From assembly GCA_958450365.1 (NCBI GenBank), contig CAUEEP010000936.1, forward strand, positions 1,301,001 to 1,365,000: a DNA stretch of 64,000 nt, in the 5' to 3' direction. Under the pieces are notes generated by a model. That model searched no databases and had not been told where the DNA came from. It saw nothing but the letters and a program-made list of their open reading frames with translations. Within the stretch, counting starts at the first letter, position 1. Every line of letters begins with the position of its first letter. This DNA comes from Mesorhabditis belari. Its lineage: Eukaryota; Nematoda; Chromadorea; Rhabditida; Rhabditidae. A program made the translations under genes and the position numbers. Shown in pieces: positions 20,771-32,020 of this stretch.

Positions 20771-21224
20771 GTCAAATTAGTCAAATTAGTCAAATTAGCT
20801 AAACTTCTCAAAATCTGCAATCGTTAATTAAAAAAAACTCGCTAAAGAATGAGGAAATGTTTGATGAAAAGGAATGACTTTTTTTTCAAAGAAAACTTAT
20901 TCAGTTTAGATGAATTCTGATTGAATATTCTGATTGGTTTTCTCATTCCTTTCCCATCCTTTTCTACACTCTTTCCGTTGGGGAATCTTCTTGGTATGCG
21001 GAAGAATCACACGAAGATATTTAAGTGAGAGATCGAATGGAGAAAAAGGAAAAGGAGAAATCTGAGGTGAAACGTCAGATTTCAGAGGGAATGTGCTAGG
21101 CAAAAGTTTGGTTTTTCGCCAGTTAAAGATTTGTCATAGTTTCTTGTATTTTTCATGTCCAAAACAAGATGTTTCCAATATACAGAGTGACCAAGAATTA
21201 CCGCAACACACAAAAGGCCTGGCT

Positions 21225-21500
21225 TTTAACGGAATTCAGAAAGAAGATCCGATCCGAGATCCGGGATTCGACCTAGATCCCTGGATCGAATCTGGATTCT
21301 ATTTGGATCCCTGGATCGAATCTGGATTCGATCTAGATCCCTGGATCGAATTTGGATTCAATCTAGATCCCTGGATCGAATTTGGATTCAATCTAGATCC
21401 CTGGATCGAATCTGGATCTCTAGATCAAACCCAGATTTGATCTACAAGGTGACCAAGAATTACCGTAACACACAAAAGGCCCGGCTTTTAACCAAATATG
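21225..21500 (+). repeat. 30-bp GATCCCTGGATCGAATCTGG minisatellite
   Basis: About five units (TGGATCGAATCTGGATTC plus GATCTAGATCCC) at 21270-21435, flanked on both sides by copies of GTGACCAAGAATTACCG and CACACAAAAGGCC. The 21093-21440 open frame runs through it and is not a credible gene. Confidence 0.75.
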
Positions 21501-21504
21501 CAAC

Positions 21505-21780
21505 TCATACTCGAGAAGTTAACTTAAACGTAACGAAGAGGGAAACGGTGAAGGCCAGCTCTCACCACTCTCCCAAATAGGAAAAAAGGGCAAACACTTT
21601 ACGAGAACCGAATGGGAAGCACTTTGTGACGGAGGGGTTTGCCAGATTGTGAGCGATTGTGAGCGCTCACAAAGAACATCTCTCCAGTCATTTACACAAG
21701 GATTTCTCTTGCTTTGTAGATGATACAAAAAACATATTTAGCTGTAAATTTGTACCCGGGAATTTTCGGAGTCGAGAAAT
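21505..21780. repeat. Dispersed repeat 'TTTGCCAG..GAGCGATT', copy
   Basis: GGGAAGCACTTTGTGACGGA, GTTTGCCAGATTGTGAGCG, CATTTACACAAGGATTTCTC and GATGATACAAAAAACATATT parallel 40340-40500. Related fragments occur at 10850, 19100, 24190 and 60015. Confidence 0.55.
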
Positions 21781-21784
21781 CGAT

Positions 21785-21965
21785 TGAAGCTACTCATTTT
21801 GAAGCTACTCCCTTTGAAGCTACTCCTTTTGAAGCTACTCCTTTGAGGCTACTCCTTTGAAGCTACTCCTTTGAAGCTACTCCTTTGAAGCTACTCCTTT
21901 GAATCTACTCATTTTGAGGCTACTCCTTTGAATCTACTCATTTTGAGGCTACTCAAACTTGAGTC
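21785..21965 (+). repeat. GAAGCTACTCCTTT tandem repeat
   Basis: About twelve units of 13-16 bp, GAAGCTACTCCTTT with variants GAGGCTACTC and GAATCTACTCATTTT. Confidence 0.8.
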
Positions 21966-22464
21966 TACCAGTTGGGACTCAATTTTAATCGGTTAAACCT
22001 TTTAGATGAATTTGGAAACTTCTTTGTTGGTTAAAGAAGCAGTTAAATTGAGAATTTTGTCTTTTGATTCGTCCAAAATGAATCATCAAGAATAAAATTA
22101 TGAAAAAGAGTCTAGACAATGAAATAAAAAAAGGAAAAAAAACAGAAAAGAAGCAGAAAAGGGACAGCTGATTTCTCTGAAAGAATAATTTGAATTTCTC
22201 AACGATTTGCCGAAAAAAGCGGCAATTCGGATCAAATTTCCGAGCTTAAAGAAAGGGAATTGAAAAGAAAAAGAAATAAGAAGAAATAAAAGAAATAAAA
22301 AGAAATATCAAAGAGTTTTTTTTGAAATTTTGGAAATATGCCGATGCTGAAGAAGAAGAAAAGAAAAAAGGTGATTTATGGAAAAATTGATTGATTCCTA
22401 TTTTCAAATGATTTAAAATTAGCTCAGTAATCTTTAAATTCAGAAAAAAACCAATCAGAGTACT

Positions 22465-22580
22465 TTGGTGCTTCTAGCGCAGCTTCTAGCGCTTCTAGCA
22501 CTTCTAGCGCAGCTTCTAGCGCTTCTAGCGCAGCTTCTAGCGCTTCTAGCGCTTCTAGCACAGCTTCTAGCGTACTTTAT
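22465..22580 (-). repeat. GCTTCTAGCGCA tandem repeat
   Basis: Units GCTTCTAGC and GCTTCTAGCGCA, about ten copies. They give the Ala-Arg-Ser periodic open frame on the minus strand at 22455-22766, which is not a gene. Confidence 0.8.
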
Positions 22581-22879
22581 ACTTGAATTTTTCTTGCAAA
22601 AACAGAATTTGAGTACTCTAGAAAGAATGGGTTTCGAATTTTGAGAATAAAATCTGTCACTAGTTTGAAATTCTCTTACTGGTTTCAATTTTTTCAATCT
22701 TAATTCACCAGTACTTAGACTACTATAGATTCGACAAGAAAACCATTTTTCAAAAATCATTTTCAAATTGGCAATTATGTTTTGGCTTTTTAGTCAGAAT
22801 AGCCAAAAAAGCTTAGAACTTTAGAAAGATTCGGCAAATTGTTTGAAGTAAGTTAAACAATGGCCCTTTTAGAGCCTAT

Positions 22880-23115
22880 CCTCTAACAAACCTATAACAA
22901 ACAAACAAACAAACCTCTAACAAACAAACAAACAAATAGACAAGCCTCTAAAAAACCTCTAACAAACGTCTCACAAACAAGCAAACAAACAAACAAACAA
23001 ACTCTAACAAACCTCTAACAAACAAACAAACAAACCTCCAACAAACCTGTAACAAACAAACAAACAAACCTCTAATGAACCTCTAACGAACCTCTAACAA
23101 ACAAACAAACAAACT
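22880..23115 (+). repeat. CCTCTAACAAACAAACAAA tandem repeat
   Basis: Irregular CCTCTAACAAACAAACAAAC units over 230 bp. Confidence 0.8.
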
Positions 23116-23211
23116 CTACTGATCTTTGCAAAAAAATTAATGAGACAAGAGGCAAGAAACGAATGAATTTCTTTGTAAGAAGAAAAAAAGGAATTGGAAC
23201 TAATCAAGAAT

Positions 23212-23253
23212 CATTTCGATGCAAAGAAGATTCTTCTTCTTTGCATCGAAATG
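23212..23253. repeat. Perfect short hairpin
   Basis: CATTTCGATGCAAAGAAGA and TCTTCTTTGCATCGAAATG are exact inverses with a 4-nt centre. It lies in a repeat-rich intergenic region. Confidence 0.7.
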
Positions 23254-23611
23254 GCAAGTCTGCAGTTACCTCATTTATTTTGACTCTCTTAAAATCTTTG
23301 ACATCTAAATGCTTTAAGCGAATATTCAGAGTTTGAGCCATAGCACAAACTTATCGTTGACACATTACCATATAGAAAACACTTTAGTTTCTTTGAATTA
23401 TATGAAATAGAGTTTTATTTTGATCAAACAGTCCCAGGAATTGCTCAAAGCTCAAGACTCAAAGCCAGTTGATTGTCAGGGTTGATTGATTTCTATGAAA
23501 AAAGTCATTCAGTTTCTTGATTTTCTTGATTTTCTTGGAATTCTTTAGAAATCTATGATCACTTTTTGTTTCTTATTTATAGAATTTGCTATCAAACCAA
23601 TAACTTTTCTA

Positions 23612-24136
23612 TTGGATTGGTGAATTGAAAACTGCGGGACTTTGAACTAAAATTTATTCAACATAAAACCATCAATTCATTCCAAATAATGCCATTATCA
23701 TTGACGACTTCTGCTCATTTTACAGGCAATTTGCGGATCCCTCTTTCGTAGTAGGATTTTGGTTTGTGTGTGAGACAAGTGTGAGACTTAAAAATCGAGG
23801 ACTGGAGACTGGAGATGTCCCAGTTTGAGCACTTTCTTCAAAAGAAACCCATTTTGGTGACAATGGAAAAGTTGTAGAGAATCAAAAATTAGGCTTATAG
23901 CCAAATTTCCAAAAAGATACACTTAGTAGTTTTGCTTAAAATGCAAGTTTTGTGAAAATTCGTAAATTTGGCATTTCTTGAAAACCAGTTTTTGAATCGT
24001 TCTGAAAATTTGGATACAAGCTTGATTTTTGATTCTCTACAGCTTTTCCATTAACACCAAAATGGGTTTCTTTTGAAGAAAGTGTGAAAACTGTCACATA
24101 TGACAACAGCCGGCGGTTTTCAATTCACCAACACAA
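23612..24136 (-). mobile_element. Deleted mariner, family A, copy 3
   Basis: 525 bp, TTGGATTGGTGAATTGAAAA to TTTTCAATTCACCAACACAA, TA on both sides. The transposase remnant on the minus strand is more decayed than in the copies at 4222 and 19267. Confidence 0.8.
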
Positions 24137-24440
24137 TAGATTGAGATTAGCCTTGATTTGCGGAGAGGTCACTGTCCAGTTTGAAGATTCGGATACGGGC
24201 AGGCGACGAGAGAGGGAAGGGGGTTATGTAAAAGTCCTGCACCAGACGATGAGCGATTACGCCGCCGCACGAAGAGCACACAGAACACACAAATTTTACT
24301 CTACTACTAAGTGTATCTTTTTGGAAATTTGGATATAAGCTTGATTTTTGATTCTCTACAACTTTTCCATTGACACCAAAATGGGTTTCTTTTGAAGAAA
24401 GTGCTCAAACTGTCACTTATGACAATAGCCCGCAGTTTTC
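24137..24440. repeat. Dispersed repeat following mariner copy 3
   Basis: Starts GATTGAGATTAGCCTTGATT, carries GATGAGCGATTACGCCGCCG and ends in a decayed mariner terminus (CCCGCAGTTTTCAAATCAA). It is the inverse of 18934-19266, showing that mariner family A and this repeat move or duplicate as a unit. Confidence 0.5.
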
Positions 24441-25164
24441 AAATCAATATTCCAGAATCTTAAATTTAATGATTCTTTTCTGCTCTTGATTTCTTCCTAG
24501 AAAGTTAGCTCAGCAATTTTACGGTAAAATGTCATAAAGCTAGAACTTTACAACTTCAAAATGATTGAGAAAGCTTTTGCAGAACTCTTGTTGAATGACG
24601 ATTAAGTAGAATACGAAAATCGACTAATCTCACTTTTTCTTTATTCAAAAAGCAGTATAAAAAAAGAATTAGGAATCATTTGGAGGTGGGAGAAAAAAGA
24701 AATAAAAAGGAAAATAGGGAAACCCTAGGTCCAATCTATTTTCTTTTTTTCTCTTCACTCCAGTAAATTCGGTTTGATGCAGGGGAAAACAACAAGAGTC
24801 CAATAAATTCAAGGACAAAATGGACAAAATGGACAAATAGACCTCACCCAAATGAGGTCAACCATAGAAAAAAAAACGAGAAAAATGGATACCAATTTTG
24901 GCGCTTCATTCCCCAAGCATTTATCTCAATGTAATCGAAAAAGAAATTCAAGAATAGTGAGAATTTTCTAGTAATCGAGAAGTGTTTGCTAGATTTTTCA
25001 TACAATGAACAAAGATTTGTGCACAAAACAAAGCTTACTATGGTATAAGCTTTTGCTTAACCTTTTCTTAAGCTATTTTCACATCAATCAAACTTTGAGA
25101 TGGCTTTGCTCTGGAGTGTTCTTTCTAGTTTTGTAAACACAAGCATTGTTTTTTGGATTAACTG

Positions 25165-25300
25165 GCAGCTCCTTTAAACCTCCTTTAAAGCTCCTTTAAA
25201 GCTCCTTTATAGTTCCTATTCAGCTCCCTTCAAGCTCCTTTAAAACTCCTTTAAAACTCCTTTAAAACTCCTTTAAAGCTCCTTGAAATAGGAACTATAG
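25165..25300 (+). repeat. GCTCCTTTAAA tandem repeat
   Basis: About ten 11-bp units GCTCCTTTAAA / ACTCCTTTAAA. A similar TTCCTTTATAG array lies at 41885. Confidence 0.75.
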
Positions 25301-25731
25301 GAACTTATAGTTAGCTTATAGTTAGCTTTAAATCTGGCTTTGCATAGGGTTAGGAAAAAGCTGACAAGGGAATGTTCAGAAGTGACTGTGAGATTTCGGC
25401 ATCAAACACCTATCGAGTACGAGTACGATGGTTCTTTTTTTTTTGATAGGAGATGAGAAATGGGTTTTATCTGTGAACCTGGAGGTGGCAATGGGTGGCA
25501 TCAAAATGATATGCAAACACCTATCGAGTCTGAGTACGATGGTTTTTTTGTATTGCTAAGAATCGCTAGCTTTCAAAAAAAAAAATGGCTTTGACTTGAA
25601 CTCGTTAGCTTTGTACTCGAAAACGAGGCACGCTTCTATAAAAGTCTTGGTCCAGTGGTCAGAAAAATCCACTTTGAAGCACAAGTCTTTAGAGCTGGGA
25701 GTCTTTAGAGTCTTTAGAGCTTTTCAATATA

Positions 25732-26249
25732 TTGGGTTGGGGAGAATGAGTCGGCGCCAAACTTTAAAGGGACTTTTGCGGGGATAAAGCCTTCTTTAAA
25801 CATATGTTCGGTTTCATCAAAAGGATCCACTATTTCTCTACAAAATCACTTTTGAGAGATTCCACAAAGCTTTTCTTTCGTGGAGTTTATGGACTCCCAA
25901 ACACAGCTAGTCAAAATGGCAAAGAGTCCGACTCATCATTTGAACAGTTTCTTTCGCATAAACCTTCTTTGGTGTTTATATAAAAAGATAGAGCACATTC
26001 AATTACTTAAGTTGCCAAATTTGCAGGAAGATCCCACCAATGGTTTTTTCTAGACCACAGTTTGTAGTTTTTGTGAAAAAATGGCTTTTTCTTGAGCGGA
26101 GGCGCTGTTTGAATTTTCTTTTAAATGTGATTTTGTAGAGAATTAGTTAACCATTCTACTCATATCAAACGCATATTATTTCACGAAGTCGAATTGAAGT
26201 TTTAGACATTTTTTTCATTTTCGGCGCCGACTCATTCTCCCCAACCCAA
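25732..26249 (+). mobile_element. Mariner-like element, family B, copy 1
   Basis: 518 bp, TTGGGTTGGGGAGAATGAGT (then CGGCGCC) to the inverse, TA on each side. The interior is shared with 35365-35884 in opposite orientation. Only decayed coding capacity; no full transposase motif. Confidence 0.85.
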
Positions 26250-26284
26250 TAGTTTTGCTTCAAATGTTTAGAAGTGTTCAGAAA

Positions 26285-26535
26285 TATTATGCATTTGCAA
26301 AGACTCAAAATGTTTAAAGGATTTTACAAACGTTGCCAACATTTTCATAGCCGTTCTAGAATCTAGACCTCTAGACGAGCTCTTCTCCGAATATCTCAGC
26401 GACTTCTTCTTAAAGTAATCATTGCTCAAATGAGAAGAAGACTGGAGGTTTTCTGAAAGAGAATAACATAGAAAAGAGCAATTTTGGAGGCACTTCTTGA
26501 GGGAGAAGAGCAATAGAAGAGAGGTACTTGTCTTT
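26285..26535. repeat. Duplicated 240-bp block, copy 1
   Basis: About 240 bp (ATGTTTAAAGGATTTTACAA ... GAAGAGCAATAGAAGAGAGG) is repeated in the same orientation at 27900-28125 with few differences. The minus-strand open frames over both copies are Leu/Ser-rich and unrecognised. Confidence 0.6.
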
Positions 26536-27129
26536 GATCTCACAAGGAAAAGGGGAAGAAGGTGGGAAAGGTTCAACTCATCATCACACATCAAAGAGCA
26601 TAAAAATTAGGAAAGTGATGGGTAAGTGATGTGAAAGTTAGCATCTAGAGCAGAGTTCTTGTTCAAGCTTTGAACTTCTAAAGTGAATGCTTTGATCTGG
26701 GTCTTTTAGAGCAGACAAAGGCAAGGTGAAGGTTCAGAAGCTGGTCAGACACTAGAGGAAAAGTCAGACTTCTGCCCATGAACAGAATGTGCACAAAACA
26801 AAGCACACTTTAGTCTAAACTTAAGCTTTTTCTAAGCAATTTTCACATGAAAACAAAGCCTTCCTGCAGAGTTTTTCTTGCGTCCAGGCTCTAGAATATT
26901 CTTGGCTTTAGTTAGCTTAAATTTTCTATCCAATCAGGTAACTTTTAAATGGTTGGATCTTGTATTCAGTGAATGCTAATAGCTAGTAGAATTCGCTGTA
27001 GAAAACTGATAAAATCAAGTTATCAGTGAGTAAAATTCATTTATCTAAAAGTATTTCAGATATAAATCATGATGATGCACTCATTGCTGACAAGATTTTC
27101 TCTATTTTCTTCATTTCAATTAAAAGCTA

Positions 27130-27752
27130 CCGTAAATACTGTAATAGTACCCCACCGCCCTCGTACCGTCGCGTAGCCGCAAACGTTTTTAGTATTTCAT
27201 TTTTTTCAAAGCTCCTGTGCTTTCAAAAAATGTGTCTTTGGTATCAAAAAATAGCTGAAATTCAGGGCTATTTTTTGATACCGAAGCGCCAATTGTATCA
27301 TAAACCAGTGTCGAGAAAAGCTCGTTCAAAGCTAGACTACACAACACTCCGCACCGTCATTATGGGGGTGGGGTCCAAAAGCTTTTTAGTATTTCATTTT
27401 TTCAAAGCTTCTGTGCTTTCAAAAAATGCATTTTTGGTATCAAAAAATAGCCCTGAAATTCAGGGCTATTTTTTGATACCTAAACGCGCATTATATCATA
27501 AACCAGTGTCGAGAAAAACGCGTTTTTTCGGGATTGTTGCGTAGTCTAACTTTAAACATCCCGTTCTCCGCGCTGCTTTATGCTACGATGCGCGCTTTCG
27601 TATCAAAAAATAGCCCTGAATTTCAGCTTTTTTTTGTTACCTAAGCGCGCATTGTAGCATAAACCAGTGTCGAGAAAAACTCGTTCAAAGCTAGACTACA
27701 CAACACTCCACACCGTCATTATGGGGGTGGGGTACTATTACAGTATTTACGG
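27130..27752. mobile_element. CCGTAAATACTG-type foldback element, copy 1
   Basis: Ends CCGTAAATACTGTAATAGTA / inverse; left flank TA, right flank TG. The interior has three hairpin modules of the type GGTATCAAAAAATAGC ... GCTATTTTTTGATACC and repeated AAACCAGTGTCGAGAAAA. The 172-aa open frame at 27026-27544 lies inside and encodes nothing recognisable. Confidence 0.75.
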
Positions 27753-27899
27753 TGGTTTATTAGAGGTTTACCGTATTGTATTTGTCTAAATATTAATTTA
27801 AAAAGTAAAAGTAAAGATATATTATATAGCTACTTTATTCAGGACCTGAAATACAGTGAACTAGATTTAAGTTTAATACACATGAATTCATTCACATAA

Positions 27900-28125
27900 C
27901 ACGAAATGTTTAAAAGATTTTACAAACGTTGTCAACATTTTCATAGCCGCTCTAGGATCTAGATCTCTAGACGACCTCTTCCCCGAATATCTCAACGACT
28001 TCTTCTTAAAGCAATCATTGCTCAAATGAAAAGGAGACTGGAGGCTTTCTAAAAGAAAATAACATAGAAAAGAGGCAATTTTGGAGGCGCTTCTTGAGGG
28101 AGAAGAGCAATAGAAGAGAGGTATC
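27900..28125. repeat. Duplicated 240-bp block, copy 2
   Basis: Second copy of the block at 26285, just beyond the CCGTAAATACTG element. Confidence 0.6.
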
Positions 28126-28758
28126 GATATAAAAGCAACACGATATAATGTATGCAATATATTAGGTACATGCATAAGAAATGCGGATTTCAACATTTTC
28201 ATAAATTCCCAACGATAGAAGCCTGAGATCGATGCATGTTATCAATGAATGTTATCGATTAATGTTATAAACTATTTGAAAGTTCTAAATCTCCTCTACA
28301 AAATAGGCTAAAATGTGTATCAATTGATCGAAGCATTGAAGAAATTTCGAGGCCGAAATGCGAGTGACCAAAAAAAGGAATCGAAATCGAAAAAGAAATC
28401 CGCGTTTATCTAATATATAACGTCAAGAATCCACTAGAGCTTTAAGACCAAGATCATCTACCGATAATTTAAAGGTTTCAAGACTAGTATTAAATAAGAC
28501 TAGTATTAAATATTTTCTAATATGTTGACAAATTCTGTTAGCGGGATTGATTTTCATCGAAAAGTCCACGCTTATTAGTGCAATTTCCTGTTTTTCCGGG
28601 CGAAAACCTACAAAATTTCTTGAATAAAAACAAAAACGAAACTGATTAGTCAACTATATTGTATTTTCTTTATTGAATATGAATAATGTAACATAAACAA
28701 ATGCAAAACTCTAATACCCTATGCTACAGAGAAAAACCTCATGTATACCCATGGATTT

Positions 28759-28829
28759 CCCCGTTGGAATCGAACCAGTGACCCCACCGACTAGCATACA
28801 AGACTCCTAAACATTCGGCTATGATGGTA
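28759..28829 (-). pseudogene. tRNA-like sequence (left arm)
   Basis: Minus strand: TACCATCATAGCCGAATGTTTAG... to CTGGTTCGATTCCAACGG. Layout resembles a class II (Leu/Ser-like) tRNA with A and B boxes, but no clean anticodon stem. Confidence 0.45.
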
Positions 28830-29077
28830 CACTACTGGACAATGAAATATGATATTTGAAAAAAGATCGTCACTTTGGCACGTCTGTAACTCCCTTGTCT
28901 TTACCGTATTTCTAAATATTAATTTTACCATTGTGTAGCCCTTGAAAAGAGCTTTCAGAAAATGTATAACACTAATAGTTTAAACTCAAAGACAAGGGAG
29001 TTACAGATGCGCGAAAGTGACGATCGTTTTTCAAGTGATCCTCGTTTTTCAAATATCATATTTCATTGTCCAGTAGG
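28830..29077. mobile_element. Tc1-like MITE, copy 3
   Basis: Starts CACTACTGGACAATG after TA and ends CATTGTCCAGTAGGG, where the last bases have diverged from the usual CAGTAGTG-TA. Confidence 0.65.
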
Positions 29078-29223
29078 GTCCAGCTCCAGCTCCAGCTCCA
29101 GAGCTCCAGAGCTTCAGCTCTCAGAGCTCCAGAGATCCGGGGCTCCAGAGTTCCAGAGCTCCAGAGCTTCAGTAGCTCCAACTCCAGAGTTAAGTTACTT
29201 AGTTAAATCCTATCCTCGAAGTA

Positions 29224-29470
29224 CAGTACTGGACAATGAAATATCATATTTTATTTGAAAAACGATCGTCACCTTCTGTAACTCTCTTGTCTTTGAGTTC
29301 AAACTATTAGTGTTATACATTTTCTGAAAGCTCTTTTCAAGGGCTACACAATGGTAATATTAATTTTTAGAAATACGATAAAGACAAGAGAGTTATAGAC
29401 GCGCGAAAGTGATGATCGTTTTTCAAGTGATGATCGTTTTTCAAGTATGATATTTCATTGTCCAGTAGTG
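29224..29470. mobile_element. Tc1-like MITE, copy 4
   Basis: 247 bp, CAGTACTGGACAATG to CATTGTCCAGTAGTG, TA on both sides. Confidence 0.75.
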
Positions 29471-29540
29471 TACCATCATAGCCGAATGGTTAAGAGTCTT
29501 CTATGCTAGTCGGTGGGTCACTGGTTCGATTCCAACGGAT
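29471..29540 (+). pseudogene. tRNA-like sequence (right arm)
   Basis: TACCATCATAGCCGAATGGT followed by TAAGAGTCTTCTATGC and CACTGGTTCGATTCCAACGG; better A box (AGCCGAATGGTTAAGAG) than the left copy. Confidence 0.5.
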
Positions 29541-29879
29541 AGAAAATCCATGGGTATACATGAGGTTTTTCTCTGTAACATAGAGTATTAGGGTTTTGTA
29601 TTTGTTTTTCAAATATGATATTTCATTGTCCAGTGCTGTATGTGTCAAGCAATCGCTTTTCTTTCTTTTGAGGATATAAATTTCTTTGTACTTGCTATAA
29701 GAGCTACTGTTTCATCATATTTTTGAGTGTACTTTCTGCTCGAAAAGAGCACCCAGCTTCTGGCACACTTGTTTTCCAGAATTACATTGTTAGCTAACAA
29801 AAAAAAATACAAAAGTGTACCAGAAAAGGTGGGTTTTTCATTTTTTTTACTACTAATTACACTTCAAGAGCTTTAACAG

Positions 29880-30110
29880 ATAATCAAAGTTTTTCTCGAC
29901 ACTGGTTTATGCTACAACGCGCGCTTAGGTATCAAAAAATAGCTGAAATTCAGGGCTATTTTTTGATACCAAAGCGCGCATTGTAACATAAAGCAGCGCG
30001 GAGAACGGGATGTTTAAAGTTAGACTACGAAACAATCCCGAAAAAACGCGTTTTTCTCGACACTGGTTTATGCTACAACGCGCGCTTAGGTATCAAAAAG
30101 CAAGAAAAAA
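29880..30110. repeat. Fragment of CCGTAAATACTG-type element
   Basis: Two copies of TCTCGACACTGGTTTATGCT and one GGTATCAAAAAATAGC hairpin, without the element ends. Confidence 0.55.
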
Positions 30111-30347
30111 GCTTATTAGTTGAAACTCAATTGAAAACAAAGATTTTTGAAAATTCATAGATCAAAAATTTCCCAGGAAACATTCCTTTTAAGGGACCAA
30201 AACCCAAAAAGATCATCAATTTCATTAGTGTTCAATGACTCTCGCTTTTTCTTCTTTAATGGAAAAAGAAATTAGAAAAGAATTAAATGCGAAATTTCTT
30301 TCTTTTCCTTATTCAATTTTTACATTAAACATTTTCAATATTTATTA

Positions 30348-30613
30348 CCGTAAATACTGTAATGGTACCCCAACCCCATAACGACGGTGCGGAGTGTTAT
30401 GTAGTCTAGCTTTGAACGAGATTTTCTCGACACTGGTTTATGCTACAATTGGCGCTTTGGTATCAAAAAATAGCTGAAATTCAGGGCTATTATTTGATAC
30501 CAAAGACACGTTTTTTTGAAAGCACAGGAGCTTTGAAAAAAATGAAATACTAAAAAAGGTTTGCGACTACGCGACTGTACGAGGGCGGTGGGGTACTATT
30601 ACAGTATTTACGG
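30348..30613. mobile_element. CCGTAAATACTG-type element, copy 2
   Basis: 266 bp, CCGTAAATACTGTAATGGTA to the inverse (TACTATTACAGTATTTACGG), TA on both sides; one internal GGTATCAAAAAATAGC hairpin. Confidence 0.8.
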
Positions 30614-31169
30614 TAGGTAATTAATTTGGGATTGATTGGATTGAAACAGCTGAAAAGAAACCTTTAAAAATGGTATTGAGCTTATCAGAAGAATCGAGTT
30701 GAAATGAATTGAGCTCAATTTTTTTTTCTAGACACATTAGTGTACTTTGTGCTCAAAATGGAAACACATCCTTCTAGTGCACTCAATGCATTGCTTTTTC
30801 TTATAGCAAGAACCCTGATTTCGAGTGAAATGATGAATTGAGTGCGCCAGAAAGAGTGCATTTACAGAAAGTGCAGAAAACTTTTACTGTAAGTTTTTTC
30901 TATAGAATCTTTTTCATTTTAATACTGAAACAAACCAAAAGAACAAAAGAATTTCTTGCACCAGAAAGGGTGTGTTCACATTTTTGAGCTCAAAGGGCAA
31001 TATGCTAGGCGCGCTGCTTCAAAAGTCACATTTTATCATGCCCTTGATTTTAAAGTCTCGAAAAATTTCACTTTATGAAGATTCCCTTTGTCTTAAAATG
31101 CTTCCCCTTTAAATTTCCGTTTAAATAGATTATTTCTATTATATTGGAGCTTTTGAGAAAAAAAATTCG

Positions 31170-31243
31170 AACCCTAGGGGATTCGAACCCATGACCTTTA
31201 GACCTCGATTCGAGAGTGCTAACCACTCGGCCATTACGCGCCG
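31170..31243 (-). pseudogene. tRNA-like sequence
   Basis: Minus strand GTAATGGCCGAGTGGTTAGC ... CATGGGTTCGAATCCC. Good A and B boxes and CTCGAAT reminiscent of a Ser(CGA) loop, but neither the anticodon stem nor the acceptor stem pairs. Confidence 0.5.
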
Positions 31244-31712
31244 TGGAAGGACCCTTCGAAATTATGGGTATGAGTTATCGGGGGTAAGTTTGTCTTGGCT
31301 TGACCTAGAATTTTCGGTTTAAGAACAGCATTATAACAGCATTTACAGCAACTAAAGTCACTCATTTCTCAAAAGTCAAGCTTTCAAAATCCCGAACTGC
31401 ATAGAATTCAATGAAAGTTTAAATTATAAGACATTCTCTGACAATATTGCATTGAGTTTTTGATTTAAAAGAATCCTTAAAAAGTTTCAAGATTGTAAGC
31501 TTATTCCTACAAGAGAAAGGCACCGAATCAAGCTGGCTCTTTGTCAAGCTGGCTTTTTGGCTCGAGACCAACTCCATCTTATAGAGTCGACCATGGGGAT
31601 CTCGAATCTGTTTTTAGTTTTTGCAGAACGCAAAGGCGAGATATTTGTTATAAAAAATCATCTTGAATATTGAATTTCCGTCCTTACGAAGCCGTCACAC
31701 GCTCCCTAACAA

Positions 31713-31790
31713 ATGCCTCGATGGTTTAGTGGATAGTTTGCTCGACTACCGAACCTATTACACTCTTTCCTCAAGTTCGAGTCCCACTCT
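31713..31790 (+). pseudogene. tRNA-like sequence
   Basis: GCCTCGATGGTTTAGTGGAT ... AAGTTCGAGTCCCACTC; A and B boxes present, T-stem mismatched. Confidence 0.45.
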
Positions 31791-31854
31791 CACCAAACTT
31801 TTTTGTTTTCCTAGAAACTTTTTCGTTACGTACTTGCAATGAATAATAGAGTTT

Positions 31855-32020
31855 TAACACTAAAATGAACTCTATAAGATCGACTTAATCTCGTAAAATG
31901 AACTCTATAAGAGTTCGACTTGGTCTCCTAAAATAAACTCTATAAGAGTTCGACTTAGTCTTGAGTCAAAGCCCATCTTGAGTCAAAGCCCATCTTGAGT
32001 CAAAGCCCATCTTGACTCAC
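31855..32020 (+). repeat. AAATGAACTCTATAAGAG and GAGTCAAAGCCCATCTT repeats
   Basis: Three copies of a 35-bp unit (AAATGAACTCTATAAGAG plus TTCGACTTAGTCTC) are followed by four copies of CTTGAGTCAAAGCCCAT. Confidence 0.65.

Larger units (their letters stand above)
28690..29610. repeat. Long palindrome with tRNA-like arms and paired MITEs
   Basis: From about 28690 to 29610 the two halves mirror each other: outer arms with a tRNA-like sequence (28759-28829 minus, 29471-29540 plus), then a Tc1-like MITE in each half, with a CCAGAGCT minisatellite (29079-29200) at the centre. Arm identity is high but imperfect (e.g. CCCCGTTGG versus GGATAG near the tRNA-like end). Confidence 0.75.

Noticed and set aside
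26268..28202. Two similar minus open frames (108 and 104 codons)
   Set aside because: Similarity comes from a duplicated noncoding block; both are Leu/Ser-rich with no recognisable motif and differing N-terminal parts.
31170..31243. Functional tRNA-Ser(CGA)
   Set aside because: Loop resembles Ser but anticodon and acceptor stems do not pair; annotated as tRNA-like pseudogene.
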